Source: CAYPHY01 sp964410625 (GTDB lineage Bacteria; Chloroflexota; Anaerolineae; Promineifilales; Promineifilaceae). Taken from it: a stretch of 64,000 nucleotides of DNA. Position numbers and translations under genes: made by a program. The notes under the pieces were generated by a model, which saw nothing but the letters and a program-made list of their open reading frames with translations, made no database searches and was not told the DNA's origin. Below, piece after piece: positions 16,411-26,012 of this stretch; position 1 is the first letter of the stretch, and each line of letters starts with the position of its first letter. The stretch is taken from assembly GCA_964410625.1 (NCBI GenBank), contig CAYPHY010000017.1:1-64000 (forward strand), written 5' to 3'.

Positions 16411-18318
16411 ATGCTTATGAAACGAACCAGATGGATTTATCGTGTATTTATGCTGTTGGTTGGGGTGTTGGCGCTTACGGTGCTGGCCCCAGCCACATTC
16501 GGCGCGGCCGTGCCAGCCCAACAAGCCACAGAAACGGCCACCCCCACAGCAACCGGCGAGGCAACTGCACCGCCTCCCCCTTCCCCTGGCCCACTGTCAG
16601 TCACCAGCGTCCAGCCTAATGTGGCAACCGGATTCGCGCCGGTGGAACTGGTGGTAACGGGAACGGGTTTTGATGACGGCGCAACCGTCGTCATCAACAA
16701 CTTTGGCGCGTTGGAAACAACCTTTGTCAGCCGCAATCTTCTTCGCGCCCTGCTTAGCGAAGGGATCGCGCCGGGTGTCTATTCCGTCACCGTGGTAAAC
16801 CCCAACGCAGCAACGGCAACGTTGGCAAACGCACTGACCATCACGGCTCCCGCCGAAGGAACGCGAACCCCAGAACCAACCGGAACCCCTGCGCCGACGG
16901 CCTATGTCCGGCCGCTCCTGGTCGTGCAGTCCTATGGGGCAAGCTCGGCCGAGATCACCCCCGGCAGCAACCTGGATTTTGAGATGACCTTCGCCAACGC
17001 CGGACAAATTGCGGCCACCAACGTCACCGCCACCTTTGGCGGGACAGACTTCGCTGCGCGGGCAACGGGTGGCGTGCGGGCTATTGGAACCGTTGAGCCG
17101 GGGCAAACCTATCGTTTCTGGCAACCTCTGGCTGCCAGCCCCGATATTTCCGGCAAGACGGTGGCGGTGTTGGAGGTGACGGCCGACTACACCGATGTCA
17201 ACGGCACGACCTTCAGCGAAACATTCATGCTCACCTTCCCGGTGCGCCGCGCGGCTACCGGCCCAGGCGCAACTTCGACCCCTACGCCCACGCCGACCAG
17301 CACCGCGACGGTGGTGCGCTTACGGCCGCAACTGTTGATCACCGATTACCGCACAGATGTTGACCAGTTGCAACCTGGAACCATTTTTACCCTGGAAATG
17401 GACATCGAAAACCTGGGCAATGCTGAGGCGCGGCGGGTGACGATGATCGTCGGCGGCGGCAGCACCACCGGTGGCTCAACCGATGGCACACCGCAGCCGG
17501 GCGGAGGGCTGTCGGGCGCAAGTGGCGAGTTTAGCGACTTCGCCCCTATTGGCGCGTCCAATGTTAGCTTCCTCGGCGATTTGGATGCTGGGGATTCCTT
17601 GCAAGGCAGCCAACGGCTGATCGTCAATGCCACCACTGAGGCGGGGGCGTACCCGTTGCAAGTCTCTTTTGTCTACAGCGACGAGAATGGCGCGAGCTAT
17701 ACCGATGATCAGGTAATTACGCTGCTGGTCTATAGCCAACCACTGGTAGATATTAACTTTTACACCGAACCGCCGCCGCTCTTCGCCGGGCAACCGGGGA
17801 GTTTGCCGTTGCAGTTGATCAACATTGGCAATGACACGGCCGTCTTTGGCAACTTCAGCGTGACGGCCGAGAATGCCGAATTCACCAACAACACCATTTT
17901 TGTCGGTGCGCTCGACCCCGGCGGCTTCTTCCCGCTAGACGCGCAAATCACCCCCTTCCAACCCGGCCCGCTGGAACTGATCGCCAGCGTCGGCTATACC
18001 GATGACTTTAACCAGCCACAAACCATTACGCGCACGCTATCGGTGGAGGTAATGGAGGAAATGATCATCGAGCCGCCGATAGAGGGGGGTGAAGGCTTCC
18101 CTGGCGAGGGCTTCCCGCCCGATGGTGGCGGTTTTCCTGGCCCCGTTGATGGTGGGGTAAACGGCGGGGGTGAAGAAACGCTTCTGCAGCGCATTTGGCG
18201 TTTCATTTCCGGCCTGCTCGGTCTGGGCAGCGGCATCCAACAGCCGGAAGAACAAGTGCCCGTCTTTCCTGGAGAGGAGTTCCCTATCCCAGAAGGGCCA
18301 GTAGGACCGATAGGTTGA
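16411..18318 (+). CDS. Secreted IPT/TIG and CARDB-domain protein
   Basis: A 635-residue exported protein. A signal peptide (about 1-35) is followed by a Thr/Pro-rich linker and an IPT/TIG domain (TSVQPNVATGFAPVELVVTG, about 65-150). Two or three CARDB-like Ig-fold repeats separated by PTPTPTSTAT linkers come next, then a Gly/Pro-rich tail with an amphipathic segment near QRIWRFISGLLGLG. No lipobox or sortase motif is obvious. It sits between the ATPase and permease of a MacB-like system, where a MacA-type periplasmic adaptor would be expected, so it may be an extracytoplasmic partner or cargo. The start at ATG 16417 is possible. Confidence 0.75.
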   Translation: MLMKRTRWIYRVFMLLVGVLALTVLAPATFGAAVPAQQATETATPTATGEATAPPPPSPGPLSVTSVQPNVATGFAPVELVVTGTGFDDGATVVINNFGALETTFVSRNLLRALLSEGIAPGVYSVTVVNPNAATATLANALTITAPAEGTRTPEPTGTPAPTAYVRPLLVVQSYGASSAEITPGSNLDFEMTFANAGQIAATNVTATFGGTDFAARATGGVRAIGTVEPGQTYRFWQPLAASPDISGKTVAVLEVTADYTDVNGTTFSETFMLTFPVRRAATGPGATSTPTPTPTSTATVVRLRPQLLITDYRTDVDQLQPGTIFTLEMDIENLGNAEARRVTMIVGGGSTTGGSTDGTPQPGGGLSGASGEFSDFAPIGASNVSFLGDLDAGDSLQGSQRLIVNATTEAGAYPLQVSFVYSDENGASYTDDQVITLLVYSQPLVDINFYTEPPPLFAGQPGSLPLQLINIGNDTAVFGNFSVTAENAEFTNNTIFVGALDPGGFFPLDAQITPFQPGPLELIASVGYTDDFNQPQTITRTLSVEVMEEMIIEPPIEGGEGFPGEGFPPDGGGFPGPVDGGVNGGGEETLLQRIWRFISGLLGLGSGIQQPEEQVPVFPGEEFPIPEGPVGPIG

Positions 18319-18461
18319 TAGCGTTTGGCAGAAGAAGCCTCTGGCGGTTGAAATCGACTTTTTCTGAGACCCTTTGGGTACGTCTCTGACCAGCACAGTT
18401 GCCTTCATCCCCGTGCGCTATTGTCCGTAAGAATAGCCTGGAAATAAGAGTCTAGAAGATA

Positions 18462-18518
18462 TATACTCTTTACCGATAAACCGATAACCGGCTACTGATA
18501 ACCGGTTACTGGACTCAT
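18462..18518. repeat. Word repeat, family E-like (accgataa, ccggttact words)
   Basis: 'taccgataaaccgataacc' followed by 'ggctactgataaccggttac', ending just before the next gene. Confidence 0.55.
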
Positions 18519-18523
18519 AGACC

Positions 18524-19852
18524 ATGAAGCTACTCGACCTGCTCAGTCTGATTATCGAAAACCTCTCCCGTCGCAAGGCGCGGGTGGGATTAACGGCCGT
18601 CGGCGTGATCATCGGCACGGCGGCCGTTGTCTTGCTCGTCTCCCTGGGTGCGGGTTTGCAAGCCAGCGCAGAGGCACAACTAGGCGGCATTGGTGACCTG
18701 ACCAAGATCACCGTTTATCCAGGCTTCGATGAGTCGGTCATGGCCGGCAATGTTGTGGTTGAAATCGGCCCCGGCTCGCCGCCGCCCGGCCAGGTATTGA
18801 TCACCGAACAAACCATCGCCGATATCAGTGCGATACCGGGGGTAACGGCCGTCATCCCCCAGGATTATTTGCAAGGACAGGCGATTTTGAGCGTCGGTCG
18901 ACTGGAAGGTTATAGCTCGATCCTCGGTATTGGGACGTCTGACCTCAGTACATTGGGGGTTCGACCACAGGGTGGAACACTCGAACTAGGGCGAGGACAG
19001 GCCATTGCCGGATTTATGGTTCCACAGAACTTCTTTGATCCGCGTGGCGGCCGTCCCGGACAAGAGCCACCACCCCCACCCGAACTGCTTGACCAACGTC
19101 TGACGCTGACGCTGGTAAAGTATTCGCAAGATGGCACAGAAATCCGCAAGCGCGTGCCGGTGCAGGTGGTGGGCTTGCTCGCCGAAGCACGTGACGAGCC
19201 GGATTGGTCGGTTTATATTCCGATGGCCGATCTGGAAGGCTACAACACCTGGTTCACCGGTCAGCGCATTGACCGCAGCAAGATGGGCTACAACCAGTTG
19301 ATCGTCAAGGTCGAAGACGTGGATCAGGTGCTGGACGTGACCGAACAGATCACCAACATGGGTTTGCAGGCCTACACGCCACAATCGTTTGTACAGGGCA
19401 TCACCGGCTTTTATACTATCCTGCAAGTTGTGTTGGGTGGAGTGGGGGCGATTGCCTTGTTGGTTGCGGCGATAGGCATTGCCAATACGATGGCAATGGC
19501 GATCCTTGAACGCACGCGCGAAATCGGGCTGATGAAAGCGGTAGGGGCGACAAACCGCCACGTGCTGACCGTCTTTCTTGGCGAAGCGGCCGGGATCGGC
19601 TTCCTCGGTGGCCTGGGCGGCGTGGCGATTGGTTGGGGGTTGAGCCAGGTGCTAAATGTGCTGGCTCTGGCCTACTTTGCCGGTCAGGCGGTGGAGACGG
19701 GTGCGCCGCCACCGAGTACGGCCGTTGCCACCCCACTCTGGCTACCCATCTTCGCCCTCGTTTTCGCTACCATCATGGGCTTGATCTCCGGCCTCTATCC
19801 GGCCTTACGTGCCGCCACGTTGATTCCAGTTAATGCTCTGAAATATGAATAA
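18524..19852 (+). CDS. ABC transporter permease, MacB/FtsX-like
   Basis: A 442-residue permease with the MacB layout. TM1 is near residues 22-45 (GLTAVGVIIGTAAVVLLVSL). A large extracytoplasmic domain (about 50-290) follows, then three C-terminal TMs within an FtsX domain (ending YPALRAATLIPVNALKYE, a typical family ending). It forms a transporter with the ATPase at 15643. The extracytoplasmic domain has a Pro-rich loop (EPPPPPELLDQ). Substrate unknown: lipid, peptide or lipoprotein export are options. Confidence 0.9.
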   Translation: MKLLDLLSLIIENLSRRKARVGLTAVGVIIGTAAVVLLVSLGAGLQASAEAQLGGIGDLTKITVYPGFDESVMAGNVVVEIGPGSPPPGQVLITEQTIADISAIPGVTAVIPQDYLQGQAILSVGRLEGYSSILGIGTSDLSTLGVRPQGGTLELGRGQAIAGFMVPQNFFDPRGGRPGQEPPPPPELLDQRLTLTLVKYSQDGTEIRKRVPVQVVGLLAEARDEPDWSVYIPMADLEGYNTWFTGQRIDRSKMGYNQLIVKVEDVDQVLDVTEQITNMGLQAYTPQSFVQGITGFYTILQVVLGGVGAIALLVAAIGIANTMAMAILERTREIGLMKAVGATNRHVLTVFLGEAAGIGFLGGLGGVAIGWGLSQVLNVLALAYFAGQAVETGAPPPSTAVATPLWLPIFALVFATIMGLISGLYPALRAATLIPVNALKYE

Positions 19853-19871
19853 CAGGACCTATACAGCCAAT

Positions 19872-19954
19872 AATTTTTCGACACGAATGACACGAATTTC
19901 ACGAAAATAGAAGACCAAATTCGTGTTATTCGTGCCATTCGTGTCAAAAAAGCG
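19872..19954. repeat. Word palindrome, family A
   Basis: Left 'cgacacgaatgacacgaa', right 'cgtgccattcgtgtca', between convergent genes. Nearly the same sequence as the 7588 and 15567 copies. Confidence 0.8.
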
Positions 19955-19985
19955 TAAGTCCTAAATAAATCGAGCGTAAGGATGA

Positions 19986-22463
19986 CTATGAAGACGGCCG
20001 ATCCCGCACTACCATAACGATCACGCGCAGGAACAAGGTAATGCAGATCACCAGGCCGATGTAGCCAAACAGGTGAAAAACGCGGATGCCGGAGGCCAGG
20101 GTTGGGCCTCCGCTGGTGCTTAACAGCAATACCGACATCAGCCCTACGGCCGCCCCTAGAAACGCCAACACAACCAGCCCGACCAGATGGGTGACAAGCT
20201 GTACATCTCGCTCATCGGAAAAGAGGCGCACATTGATGGTAAAGACGCCCCGTTCGGCCGCGCTGGCGATGCGATCCACACGTCGTGGTAGCCGCCGCAA
20301 CACAGGCGCAAGCGTGAGTAGTTGATCCTTAAGCGAGTCGCGCACGGAAGTGGGTGCTAATGACTCTTGCAGCCAATCAGTTGCCAGTGCTCGCGCCTCA
20401 TCAATAATCTGGAAGTCCGGCGCGAGGAGCGTCAGTGTCCCTTCCAGGGTGATCAGCGCCCGGAACACGCCGCCGATCTCCGGCGGGAAGGCCAGACCAA
20501 AGTCAAGCAGAATTTGGAAGAGATCGGCGAACAGCTCCGCGCCGGGGGCCATCCCCTGGCCCAAACGGCGAACGATCAACTGCGACAACGCCTGCTCCAG
20601 CCGTTCCTCATCGCTGCCTTCGCGCACCTCGCTGATGTCAAGCAGCGCGTCACGCAGCATGGCCGGGTCGCGCCGTTCCAGCGCCACCAGGATGTCGCGC
20701 AGCGCGGCCTGTTGCAGCACGTCAAGACGGCCGACCAACCCAAAATCAATCAATCCCAGCCTGTCGCCATCGAGAATGAGCACATTGCCGGGATGAGGGT
20801 CGGCGTGGAAAACACCGCCGAGCAACAGTTGGTGCATCATTACCCGCAGCAGGTCACGCGCCAACTCCTGACCATTCTGCTCCGCTTGGGTTAGCCTGGC
20901 CCCTGCATCACGTACACTCAACCCCTCCAGCCGTTCGATGACCAGGACACGGCTGGAGGACAAGTGGGGATAGACGGCCGGTACATGCACCGATGAATCC
21001 TGGGCTATCACCCGTTCAATGGCGGCAATGTTGTTGGCTTCAATCTGATAATCGAGTTCCTCCTCCACCACCTCACCAAACCGCTGTGCCATTTCCACAA
21101 TGCGGAAGTCGCGCCCCCATTTCGTTCGTGATTCGGCCGCGCGGGCCAGGGCCATCAGAATCTCCAAATCACGCTCGACGATGGCGCGAACGCCGGGACG
21201 TTGCACCTTCACCACCACTTGCTCCCCGGTGGTCAACGTGGCCTTGTGTACCTGGGCCAGGGAAGCGGCCGCCAGCGGTTGTTCGTCAAAAGTAGCAAAC
21301 ACCTCTTCCGGCGGCGCGCCCAACTCCGCGACCAGCAACGCCCTCACCTCTTCATACGGCTCAGGGGCTACCTTGTCCTGAAGCCTGGATAGCTCGGCAA
21401 TAAAATCCGGTGCAAGCAGATCAGGGCGAGTAGAGAGAACTTGTCCCAGTTTGACGAAGATGCCGCCCGCTTCTTGCAGCGCCAGGCGCAGGTTGCGTGG
21501 AAGCTGGCTGCGGCCGCCAAGCCGGGCACCCGTTGTCTCATCTCGTTGATCACCTAAGTAGGGGGACAAGCCGTACCTGGCGAGAATACGGGTGATCTGG
21601 AGATAGCGCCGGAAGTGGGCGATTTGTCGTTGCAGGGCACTTATCGGCCGCATACGCGCCAGGCGGCCGAGGAGCGACCAGCGGGAAGCCCCCTGCAAGG
21701 CCAATAGTTCCAGGAAAGTCGCCACCAATAAAGCGATCAGCAAGGGGACAAGATAGACGACCAGCGTGTCGGCCTCCTCGCGGCCGGTTTGCCGGACGAT
21801 TGACAAGGCAAATAGGTTGCCAATCGCCACCCCGGCGGTGGTGGCAATGAAAGCGCGAATCAGTGAGACACGAACGCCCAATATCCGGCCGCCAAGGAAG
21901 ACCAGCAGCAAGAAGATCGCCACCGCTTCAAAACCGATGAAGATGAGTGTGTCGAGCCGTTCGACCAGGTTTACATTCAGCGGCGTCGCTTTGACCAGCG
22001 CCAGTTCACCCTGTCCATCACCATAGCTAATCGCAAGGCTATTCTCACGATAGACGAATTCGGCCGACGAATCCAACGCCTGGAAGAATAGCGCCTCTTT
22101 GGCCACCACTTCATCATCGCTGCAACGCACATCGGTCGAGGCGATATTGCTAAATGAGATGGTGTTGCCTTGAACCGTATAGTCGCCGGTAAATGTATTA
22201 CAGCCGCCGGAGCCTTCCACACGGCCGTCGCCGGAAAAATTGAGGGTAATCGGATTCCCTTCAAAGAAGGGTGACATGGAATTTGGGTCTGCCTCCGGCA
22301 CAAGGGCGACCACAATCCATTCCGTGTTTGCCAGCGGATCGGCGACGGCCGTTGCCGCTGGCGTTGGTTGTGATACGGGCGTAGGGCTTAATAACGCATC
22401 ATCGAATGCACAGGCAGCAAGAAAGAGGGTAATGAGCAACAGAAAGAAGCGTGAGCCGTTCAT
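19986..22463 (-). CDS. META-domain / UbiB-type (ABC1/ADCK) kinase fusion membrane protein
   Basis: An unusual 825-residue fusion. A lipobox-like LAAC ends at Cys18, and residues 45-160 are a META (HslJ-like) domain. Three TMs follow (about 170-195, 199-223, 233-256). An ABC1/ADCK atypical kinase comes next, with KLGQ at 338-341, AAASLAQVH at 398-406, Lys419, HADPHPGN at 553-560 and IDFG at 572-575. Two C-terminal TMs are typical of UbiB. Three TMs after an outside META domain place the kinase in the cytoplasm, as expected. UbiB proteins act in quinone or lipid metabolism. The META part suggests an envelope-sensing or stability role. All kinase motifs look intact. Confidence 0.9.
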   Translation of the reverse strand: MNGSRFFLLLITLFLAACAFDDALLSPTPVSQPTPAATAVADPLANTEWIVVALVPEADPNSMSPFFEGNPITLNFSGDGRVEGSGGCNTFTGDYTVQGNTISFSNIASTDVRCSDDEVVAKEALFFQALDSSAEFVYRENSLAISYGDGQGELALVKATPLNVNLVERLDTLIFIGFEAVAIFLLLVFLGGRILGVRVSLIRAFIATTAGVAIGNLFALSIVRQTGREEADTLVVYLVPLLIALLVATFLELLALQGASRWSLLGRLARMRPISALQRQIAHFRRYLQITRILARYGLSPYLGDQRDETTGARLGGRSQLPRNLRLALQEAGGIFVKLGQVLSTRPDLLAPDFIAELSRLQDKVAPEPYEEVRALLVAELGAPPEEVFATFDEQPLAAASLAQVHKATLTTGEQVVVKVQRPGVRAIVERDLEILMALARAAESRTKWGRDFRIVEMAQRFGEVVEEELDYQIEANNIAAIERVIAQDSSVHVPAVYPHLSSSRVLVIERLEGLSVRDAGARLTQAEQNGQELARDLLRVMMHQLLLGGVFHADPHPGNVLILDGDRLGLIDFGLVGRLDVLQQAALRDILVALERRDPAMLRDALLDISEVREGSDEERLEQALSQLIVRRLGQGMAPGAELFADLFQILLDFGLAFPPEIGGVFRALITLEGTLTLLAPDFQIIDEARALATDWLQESLAPTSVRDSLKDQLLTLAPVLRRLPRRVDRIASAAERGVFTINVRLFSDERDVQLVTHLVGLVVLAFLGAAVGLMSVLLLSTSGGPTLASGIRVFHLFGYIGLVICITLFLRVIVMVVRDRPSS

Positions 22464-22557
22464 GTCTAGCCCAAAACTTACACAAGGGAGCGTTTTTTAG
22501 CAACGAATTGCACGAATTTTCGCAAAGTTAAGTAACCTCAGTTCGGGATTATGTCAA

Positions 22558-22651
22558 TCAACCATGGATGGACACGGATCGGACGGATAAACACGGATTT
22601 TAAGCTGATCAATCCGTGTAAATCTGTTAAATCCGTGTTATCCATGGTTGA
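22558..22651. repeat. Word palindrome, family C (cacggatcggacggat words)
   Basis: Arms share 'caaccatggat' / 'atccatggttg' ends and inner 'aaacacggatttt' / 'aaatccgtgtta' words. Second copy at 46466-46603. Confidence 0.8.
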
Positions 22652-22681
22652 CCAATGTAATTGCTGTCAAACTCAACTACA

Positions 22682-25210
22682 TTACGGACCAGAGACGAAC
22701 GCGGGTTCTATTTCCCCCCAGGTAACGCCTCCATCGGCCGAATGCAACAGGGTAGTTTCCTCAAACGTGCCGGAGGCGATCCAGCCGTTCTGCGTGTTGT
22801 TGAACTCTATGTGGCCGTATTGCCCGACCGTCCCCAGGCTAGTCCAGATCTGACCGCCGTCGGTGGTGTGATAGATTTCCTGTTCGGCCGCCGAAGGGTC
22901 TTCACCACCCAACAACCAACCTTCATCGGGGTTGATGAACTCAAATTCGGCCGATGGGACAGGCAAGGGAGAGGATTGCCATGTTTGACCATTATCAGTG
23001 CTGGAATAGAGCCATGCTTGCGAGCTATTCTGCTCGAAGTCTGTACAACGCAAGGTTAGGTGCAATGTCGTGCCACCAACGCTGCCTATTTGAGAAATAC
23101 CACAAGCATCACCCAGTGTTTCGGCAGTTGCTGGTACGCCCTCAGCCGCTGGAAGGGTTACCTGTGCCCAGGTCATTCCGCCATCGGCCGTCTGATATAG
23201 GACTAGCGGCGGCATCAGACCAGGACAATTCCCGGCTAGCCAGCCTTCGCTTGGGCTGGTAAAGACAACGCCGGACTTGACGCAAGGCTGAACGTCAGGG
23301 TTATTTTCTGGATCAGTGACGCGCTGCCAGCTTTGGCCGCCGTCGGCCGTGGTGTAGATAGCAATGTAGTCATGGCTCATTCCCGCTCCTAGATGGGCGA
23401 TCAGCCAGCCAAACTGGTCATCGAGGAAGCGAATGTCGGACGGCATGAAGAAGTCCATCGGAATGTCGGAAAAGTCCAGCGGTTCGCTGGTGGTCCAGCT
23501 TTGGCCGCCGTCGTTGGTCATCAATACGTAGAACGCGGGAGCGGCCGAGGCTGATTGGGAGGAAACGCTTGGATAGCTAACCCATCCCATCTCGGCCGAC
23601 GAAAAAAAAGCGGCAGGGGAAGCCTGGAAGCCCTCAGCCATAGGCGGCACACCGGGTGGTGTGCGGTCTTGCCAGGTTTGGCCGCCGTCGGCCGTTTTCA
23701 GAATGCGATCCAAGCGATCAGCCTGCGTACCACCCGCTGCCCAGCCATTTTGTTCATCCAACATCTGAATATAGCCGATATAAAGAGGTTCACCGACCGT
23801 CTCATCCCCCGGCGGCTGGATACCGGTGACGAAACGTTCCAGCAGTGCGTCGGCCGCTTCGCCGTCGAACGGCTGGTCATCCGTCTGTGCCAGGGTAATC
23901 AGCCGGGGGTTCGTCTCGCCGCTGCGCCAGACATAAACACGATGCTCAAATTCCCGCCCCTCTGTGCCAGGGAAGTTGAGCAACTTCTTCGCCGGAGCGC
24001 TATCTACAGTGAGATCACTGGTTTCGATAGCCTCCTGTTGTTCCGGCGTCAGCGGTTCCAATTGCTCCTCGATCCACTCCTCCAGCGTTTCCACCAGAAT
24101 ACCAATCGGGAAAGAGAGGTTTACCTGATAGGTGTGACCTTCATATGGCCCCATCAGTTGTACCGCCCCTTCCCCGGCTCCGGCATCGTTGATCGTCCAA
24201 TCCGCGGGATGCTCAATGTTCCAGGCATGACCCACCTGAGTCCGCGTCCAGTCGTCACCGGCCGTTGGTGGCGCGGCGACCGAGAAATTCAGCACGCCTG
24301 CGCCACCATCATAGAAGATCATTAAGCTATCGGCCGTCTGCTCAAAGGATTCGGCCGTTTGTAAGGCCGCTAGATAGCGACCCTCTTGCTCAGTTACGGC
24401 ATCATCCACACAGGCCATTAAGGTGGTGTTGATCAGGCCAAAGGAGATCGAGTCACCTTCGACGGTGTAGTCGCTGCCATAGGAGTTACAACCACCGTTG
24501 CCACCCGCCTGGCCATCCTCGAATACCAATGTGATCATGCTTCCTTCAACCGGCGCTTCTGAGCCGACCGGGCCAAAGGAGTCCAATGTCCATGCAGTAT
24601 TTGCCAAGCCCTCACCGGCTCCAGCTTCCGGGGTAGAGGGTTCATCGCTCGACGTTGCCGGAACAAAGTTCAGCACACCTGCTTCCCCGTCGTACCAGAT
24701 GGTCAGGCCGTCGGCCGTCAATTCATAGCGACTGGCCGCACGCAACGCTTCCAGATATGTTGCCTCTTGTTCCATAATCCCCGCATCTTCACAGGCGATA
24801 AGGGTACTGACAAGCTCGCCGAACGAAATCGTGCCGTCCTGCACGGTATACTGGCCGCCGAAGGAGTTACAGCCAGCCTCACCGAAGGCTTCCCCTTCCG
24901 CCGTCAGTTCAAGGGTAAGTGGGGTGTCGCCGATAACGGGTATTTCCCCTCCCGGTGCACCCATCGATACCAACATCCATTCCGTTCCTTGCAGATCGCT
25001 ATCAGTCGGCTCTCCGGCCGGTTCGGTCGCTTCCGAGGTCTCTGCTGGCGTGGTAGGTTCGCCTGGTTCGGTTGTGGCAGGTGGTGGTTCGACTTCGGCC
25101 GTTGCCGCTTCCGTTGGCATTGGCTGAACCGGCGCACTACAAGCGACGCTCAGCAAAACCGTTAGTAAGATTAGTAAGTAAGGTAGATGGTGTAATATCT
25201 TCCGTTTCAT
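22682..25210 (-). CDS. Lipoprotein with two META domains and a Ycf48/BNR-like propeller
   Basis: An 842-residue surface lipoprotein. A signal peptide ends at a VACS lipobox near Cys24, followed by a Pro/Thr/Glu linker. Two tandem META domains follow (about 75-185 and 200-310), each with a GGCNSY or GCNSFGGQYT core. A PsbP-like segment starts near WNIEHPADW. The rest is a seven-bladed-type propeller with repeated GGQTWQ/GGMTWAQ motifs, as in Ycf48-like or sialidase-type photosystem assembly factors. A GGAG Shine-Dalgarno precedes the ATG. Transcribed ahead of the META-UbiB fusion on the same strand, so two META proteins are adjacent. No photosynthesis gene is in the window. Confidence 0.85.
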   Translation of the reverse strand: MKRKILHHLPYLLILLTVLLSVACSAPVQPMPTEAATAEVEPPPATTEPGEPTTPAETSEATEPAGEPTDSDLQGTEWMLVSMGAPGGEIPVIGDTPLTLELTAEGEAFGEAGCNSFGGQYTVQDGTISFGELVSTLIACEDAGIMEQEATYLEALRAASRYELTADGLTIWYDGEAGVLNFVPATSSDEPSTPEAGAGEGLANTAWTLDSFGPVGSEAPVEGSMITLVFEDGQAGGNGGCNSYGSDYTVEGDSISFGLINTTLMACVDDAVTEQEGRYLAALQTAESFEQTADSLMIFYDGGAGVLNFSVAAPPTAGDDWTRTQVGHAWNIEHPADWTINDAGAGEGAVQLMGPYEGHTYQVNLSFPIGILVETLEEWIEEQLEPLTPEQQEAIETSDLTVDSAPAKKLLNFPGTEGREFEHRVYVWRSGETNPRLITLAQTDDQPFDGEAADALLERFVTGIQPPGDETVGEPLYIGYIQMLDEQNGWAAGGTQADRLDRILKTADGGQTWQDRTPPGVPPMAEGFQASPAAFFSSAEMGWVSYPSVSSQSASAAPAFYVLMTNDGGQSWTTSEPLDFSDIPMDFFMPSDIRFLDDQFGWLIAHLGAGMSHDYIAIYTTADGGQSWQRVTDPENNPDVQPCVKSGVVFTSPSEGWLAGNCPGLMPPLVLYQTADGGMTWAQVTLPAAEGVPATAETLGDACGISQIGSVGGTTLHLTLRCTDFEQNSSQAWLYSSTDNGQTWQSSPLPVPSAEFEFINPDEGWLLGGEDPSAAEQEIYHTTDGGQIWTSLGTVGQYGHIEFNNTQNGWIASGTFEETTLLHSADGGVTWGEIEPAFVSGP

Positions 25211-25341
25211 GAGTGATTTACTCCTATTTTCGATATAAGCACGGCCGCATCAGGTCTATTCTGGAACGGCCGTTATGTCCTTTTCCTTATTTGTGGACGT
25301 GATTGGGGCTGAATTGGTTCCCTTCATATTATCTGTAGGGT

Positions 25342-25842
25342 TCACACACTGGCGGCATAACGGCCGAGGAACTTCGGCCACCCCTCCTCAGAGTCCATCG
25401 CCTCACGCCAGATGGCGCCACCCTCATCGCCATGTCGCTCAAAGGCACGATGGTCAATCTCGACGCGGGTGGTTGGCTGGGGCGATTGGTTTGATTGGCT
25501 TTCGGGGACAAAGCGCACCTCGAACTCGCTGGCCTTTGCCGGGTCTGGCTCTGGCAAGCCCTGGGGAGTAATCTGCCAGGTCAATACAATTCGGTGGGGT
25601 GGCTCCCAGGCCAAAACCTGCCCCCAGGGGATTTCGCGGCCGTCCTCATCTCGCTCGTACCAACGGCCGCCTTCATGCGGCTCAATAATGACGGTCTCGA
25701 ACGCTTCCTTTGAAAACGTGTTCTCCGCAGGCCACCAGCTTCCTATTGCTTCTGTGAAATGTTCAAAAGCCTCTTCAGGGGATGCATCTATCTTTACGGT
25801 ATGCCGGATAGCAGGGCTATTGCCATCATATGTTGATGCCAC
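25342..25842 (-). CDS. SRPBCC (AHSA1/START-like) domain protein
   Basis: A 166-residue single-domain protein of the SRPBCC fold, with the typical HTVKIDASPEEAFEHFTEAIGSWWP start and WEPPHRIVLTWQI core. Such proteins bind hydrophobic ligands or aid stress responses. The exact role is unknown. The open frame reaches ATG 25890, but that extension is encoded by part of a family I hairpin and has no Shine-Dalgarno. I place the start at GTG 25842, six bases after a perfect GGAGGT. Confidence 0.85.
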   Translation of the reverse strand: MASTYDGNSPAIRHTVKIDASPEEAFEHFTEAIGSWWPAENTFSKEAFETVIIEPHEGGRWYERDEDGREIPWGQVLAWEPPHRIVLTWQITPQGLPEPDPAKASEFEVRFVPESQSNQSPQPTTRVEIDHRAFERHGDEGGAIWREAMDSEEGWPKFLGRYAASV

Positions 25843-25871
25843 AACTACACCTCCATGTGCTCTTTTCGCTA

Positions 25872-25905
25872 AGAAACTCGGTTTCTTCAAAGAAACCGAG
25901 TTTCT
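25872..25905. repeat. 16-bp perfect inverted repeat, family I
   Basis: Arms 25872-25887 and 25890-25905 (agaaactcggtttctt type). Sits just upstream of the SRPBCC start. Confidence 0.85.
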
Positions 25906-26012
25906 ATAGAGCGATCGTACGACTGCCCTTGGGGTGTAGATATATATCCCTATAGGGGAAATGGGTATAGGAGAGGGTATAAACAGGAGAGAAACGAGAC
26001 AGGTCTGCTTAT

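Noticed and set aside
23555..24325. 256-codon frame opposite the META/Ycf48 lipoprotein gene
   Set aside because: Its composition is not protein-like, it has no Shine-Dalgarno, and the - strand product has clear domains.
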